Notes under the pieces: model-generated
Databases searched by the model: none
What the model saw: the letters and a program-made list of their open reading frames with translations, nothing else
Told to the model about the DNA's origin: nothing
Shown here: piece by piece, positions 31,938 through 33,298 of the stretch
Layout: each line of letters opens with the position of its first letter
Position numbering within the stretch: position 1 is the first letter of the stretch
Program-made: the position numbers and the translations under genes
Assembly (NCBI GenBank): GCA_024102975.1
Contig: JAGFJD010000287.1
Coordinates: 1 to 33,298, forward strand
DNA: 33,298 nt
Source of the DNA: Phaeodactylibacter sp.
GTDB taxonomy: Bacteria > Bacteroidota > Bacteroidia > Chitinophagales > Saprospiraceae
Reading direction: 5' to 3'

Positions 31938-31996
31938 TTCTAAATTTTTTGAACGCATAGCGGTTCCTTGCGTTTTAAACCTGAAATCATCCAACC

Positions 31997-32218
31997 ATGA
32001 CGGATCAACCCAATGACAAACAACCGGAGAGCGGTGCCCTGCAAACCGCCCGCCAAACCTACAATGCCTTCGACAAGTTCGTCACCATCCGCGAGGAAGA
32101 CAGCACCCTGGCCATGGCGGGCAAGCTGCTGCTGCGGCTGCTCGGCATCTTTGCCATGATCCTGTTGTCGCCCTTTCTGGTCATCGGGTTATTGGTGGCT
32201 TTTGCGGCGGTTTTGTAG
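31997..32218 (+). CDS. Small single-pass or hairpin membrane protein
   Basis: The 73-residue protein has a polar N-terminal half (MTDQPNDKQPESGALQTARQ) and a hydrophobic C-terminal half (LLLRLLGIFAMILLSPFLVIGLLVAFAAVL) long enough for one or two membrane passes, probably with the N-terminus inside. I know no family. It is divergent from the TetR gene and shares its operator region, so it is probably a TetR target, and may work with the transport or envelope functions usually controlled by TetR proteins. The frame has the window's usual GC-rich codons, supporting a real gene. Confidence 0.75.
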   Translation: MTDQPNDKQPESGALQTARQTYNAFDKFVTIREEDSTLAMAGKLLLRLLGIFAMILLSPFLVIGLLVAFAAVL

Positions 32219-32249
32219 TTGCATTTGCTGGCTATTAGGAGTAAATTTG
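32219..32249 (+). promoter_or_regulatory. Bacteroidota-type promoter of xisH
   Basis: TTG at 32219-32221 and TAAATTTG at 32242-32249 are separated by 20 nt. The ATG follows 15 nt later. The TTG starts right at the end of the preceding gene, so xisHI is transcribed from its own promoter. Confidence 0.7.
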
Positions 32250-32264
32250 TAGGAAAAGCCATAG

Positions 32265-32678
32265 ATGTCCCGGGATTTTTTTCATGACGCAGTGGTTAGG
32301 GCCTTGGAAAAGGAGGGTTGGGCGATAACCGATGATCCTCTGTTCTTTCGGGTTGGAGGAGTAGATTTCAAGATTGATTTGGGAGCTGAAAGGGTTATAG
32401 GTGCCGAAAAGAATGAGGAGAAAATAGCAGTTGAGATTAAAACTTTCATAGGCCAATCAGTAGTTTCGGCATTCCATCTTGCAATTGGGCAATATGAAAA
32501 TTATCTTTTTGCCCTTGAAGAAATAAAATCAGATAGGATGTTGTATCTGGCGGTCCCTGAGAGTATTTGGGACGACTTTTTTCAACGACCATTTGTGGAA
32601 AAAGTAATACAGGTAAAAAAAGTCAATGTCATTGTTTACGATCCAACAAAAGAAGAAATATTAAAATGGATAAAGTAG
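32265..32678 (+). CDS. xisH: XisH-family protein (fdxN element excision controlling factor)
   Basis: The 137-residue protein matches the XisH family in length and motifs: MSRDFFHDAVVRALEKEGW at the N-terminus, KIDLGAER with D38, and KIAVEIKTF with E57 and K59, then FHLAIGQYENYLFAL. The D-X18-EXK arrangement is the PD-(D/E)XK-type core known for this family. In heterocyst-forming cyanobacteria XisH works with XisF and XisI in excising the fdxN element; the family also occurs in organisms without that element, where its role is unknown. No XisF-type recombinase is present here. The gene is AT-rich relative to its neighbours, suggesting transfer. Its end overlaps xisI by 13 nt. Confidence 0.92.
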   Translation: MSRDFFHDAVVRALEKEGWAITDDPLFFRVGGVDFKIDLGAERVIGAEKNEEKIAVEIKTFIGQSVVSAFHLAIGQYENYLFALEEIKSDRMLYLAVPESIWDDFFQRPFVEKVIQVKKVNVIVYDPTKEEILKWIK

Positions 32679-33004
32679 AAAAATATCAAGAGGCAATCAT
32701 CGATTTCCTCGAAGAGAAAGCAAGGCTAAGGCCAGTGAATTTGAAAAATGTTGAAAATCAAATTATTATAGACAAAGAAAACCGTCACTACCAATTGCTT
32801 TCCATCGGATGGGATGATAATAAATTCAATTTTCACGCCGTCTTCCACTTTGACATCAGGGACGGCAAAGTCTGGATACAGCGCAACGACACGGAGGTGA
32901 TGGTAGCCGACGAACTGATCGAACGGGGCGTCGCCCGCGAAGATATCGTCCTGGGTTTCCAGCCGCCTTACGCCCGGCCGTATACGGGGTTTGCTACGGC
33001 GTAG
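32666..33004 (+). CDS. xisI: XisI-family protein, partner of XisH
   Basis: From the ATG at 32666 the protein has 112 residues, the usual XisI length. YQLLSIGWDDN, FHFDIRDGKVWIQRNDTE and the C-terminal VLGFQPPYARPYTGFATA are clear family hallmarks. The start codon lies 13 nt inside xisH in another frame, implying translational coupling. The first half of the gene is AT-rich like xisH, but from about 32837 to the stop it is as GC-rich as the native genes, so it may be a recombinant of two alleles. XisI is thought to pair with XisH; biochemical function is not established. Confidence 0.93.
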   Translation: MDKVEKYQEAIIDFLEEKARLRPVNLKNVENQIIIDKENRHYQLLSIGWDDNKFNFHAVFHFDIRDGKVWIQRNDTEVMVADELIERGVAREDIVLGFQPPYARPYTGFATA

Positions 33005-33022
33005 GGAGGGAGAAGGGGGTAA

Positions 33023-33062
33023 GTGTTTGGGTGTTTATGTGTTTATGTGTTTGGGTGTAAAT
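33023..33062. repeat. Octamer array, five copies of GTGTTTNN/GTGTAAAT
   Basis: GTGTTTGG, GTGTTTAT, GTGTTTAT, GTGTTTGG and GTGTAAAT follow in exact 8-bp register, 19 nt after the xisI stop. The last unit is the same as the last unit of the array at 25108-25139. The stretch 33063-33158 holds nothing I recognise. Confidence 0.85.
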
Positions 33063-33158
33063 GAGGTACTGAACTGGGGGGAAGTACATTGTGGGTGCGA
33101 TTCTGGTTTGTACCCTCTTGTGGTTTTCGGCATGAAAACTTCCAAAATGTACACTGTT

Positions 33159-33260
33159 ATACTGACGCACGGCAGGTTTTGTCGACTACAAAACCCGCCG
33201 GGTCAGTATATACTGGCATCGCTGGTTTTGTTCCTGACAAAACCACGCGTTCGCCAGTAT
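33159..33260. repeat. 102-bp double-palindrome element, ATACTGAC family, copy 3
   Basis: Hairpin 33159-33209 (ends ATACTGAC/GTCAGTAT) is directly joined to hairpin 33210-33260 (ends ATACTGGC/GCCAGTAT), each 51 bp. The inner stems pair GGTTTTGT with ACAAAACC around 5-nt loops. It is the inverted copy of 27296-27397 with 100 of 102 positions identical. Confidence 0.92.
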
Positions 33261-33298
33261 AATGGCTTCAGGGTTCCCTTGGCCCATGGTTTGCGGGG

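Noticed and set aside
33159..33260. Integron attC site
   Set aside because: The palindromes lack the attC core sites (GTTRRRY/RYYYAAC) and no integron integrase is present.

Overview
The window looks like a chromosomal segment of a GC-rich member of the Bacteroidota, most likely the Saprospirales/Lewinellaceae. The evidence is three secreted proteins with type IX secretion (T9SS) C-terminal domains, start sites without Shine-Dalgarno sequences, several Bacteroidota-type promoters (TTG, 20-21 nt, TAnnTTTG), and coding DNA of roughly 55-62% GC interrupted by AT-rich spacers. No rRNA, tRNA, CRISPR array or complete insertion sequence is visible.

Layout. 0.4-5.0 kb (minus strand): M1-family metallopeptidase, a PKD/gliding-motility C-terminal-domain protein and ribulose-phosphate 3-epimerase (rpe). 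5.0-6.05 kb: a 1-kb gene-free spacer with two minus-strand intrinsic terminators and duplicated sequence blocks, possibly tandem small RNAs. 6.05-9.3 kb (plus): a large helical protein of unknown function and a secreted GHL10 (DUF187-like) glycosidase. 9.4-13.6 kb (plus): an apparent operon of an unknown protein, a lipoprotein-like alpha/beta hydrolase, egtB and egtD, the two core enzymes that convert histidine to the ergothioneine precursor. 13.9-16.0 kb (minus): a small unknown protein and a paralogue of the 6-kb helical protein. 16.3-21.0 kb (plus): two T9SS cargo proteins, the second with a clear change of base composition inside the gene. 21.0-26.9 kb: a GT1-like glycosyltransferase with a degenerate donor motif, an AAA/DUF4143 ATPase, asnS, and a second AAA ATPase with a nuclease-like C-terminus. 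26.9-27.6 kb: a gene graveyard with a 109-bp palindrome, two gene fragments and a palindromic repeat element. 27.6-31.9 kb (minus): RluA-type pseudouridine synthase, a Rieske/FAD oxidoreductase, a probable outer-membrane beta-barrel and a TetR regulator. 32.0-33.0 kb (plus): a small membrane protein and an overlapping xisH-xisI pair.

The most unusual content is in the non-coding structure. (1) A palindromic element bounded by ATACTGAC/GTCAGTAT occurs three times; two copies are 102-bp double palindromes, 100/102 identical and inverted relative to each other about 5.9 kb apart. (2) Many gene borders carry short arrays of degenerate 7-mers or 8-mers kept in strict register, often as two arrays facing each other so that they fold into a hairpin; one 6 x 7-bp array lies in frame inside the glycosyltransferase gene. 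(3) A perfect 19-bp inverted repeat ends on the first base of the start codon of the DUF4143 ATPase, and a 41-bp-arm palindrome follows the other AAA gene. (4) The EgtB active-site loop and the lack of egtA/egtC nearby suggest an enzyme that uses cysteine directly. All readings are by eye; no database search was run.
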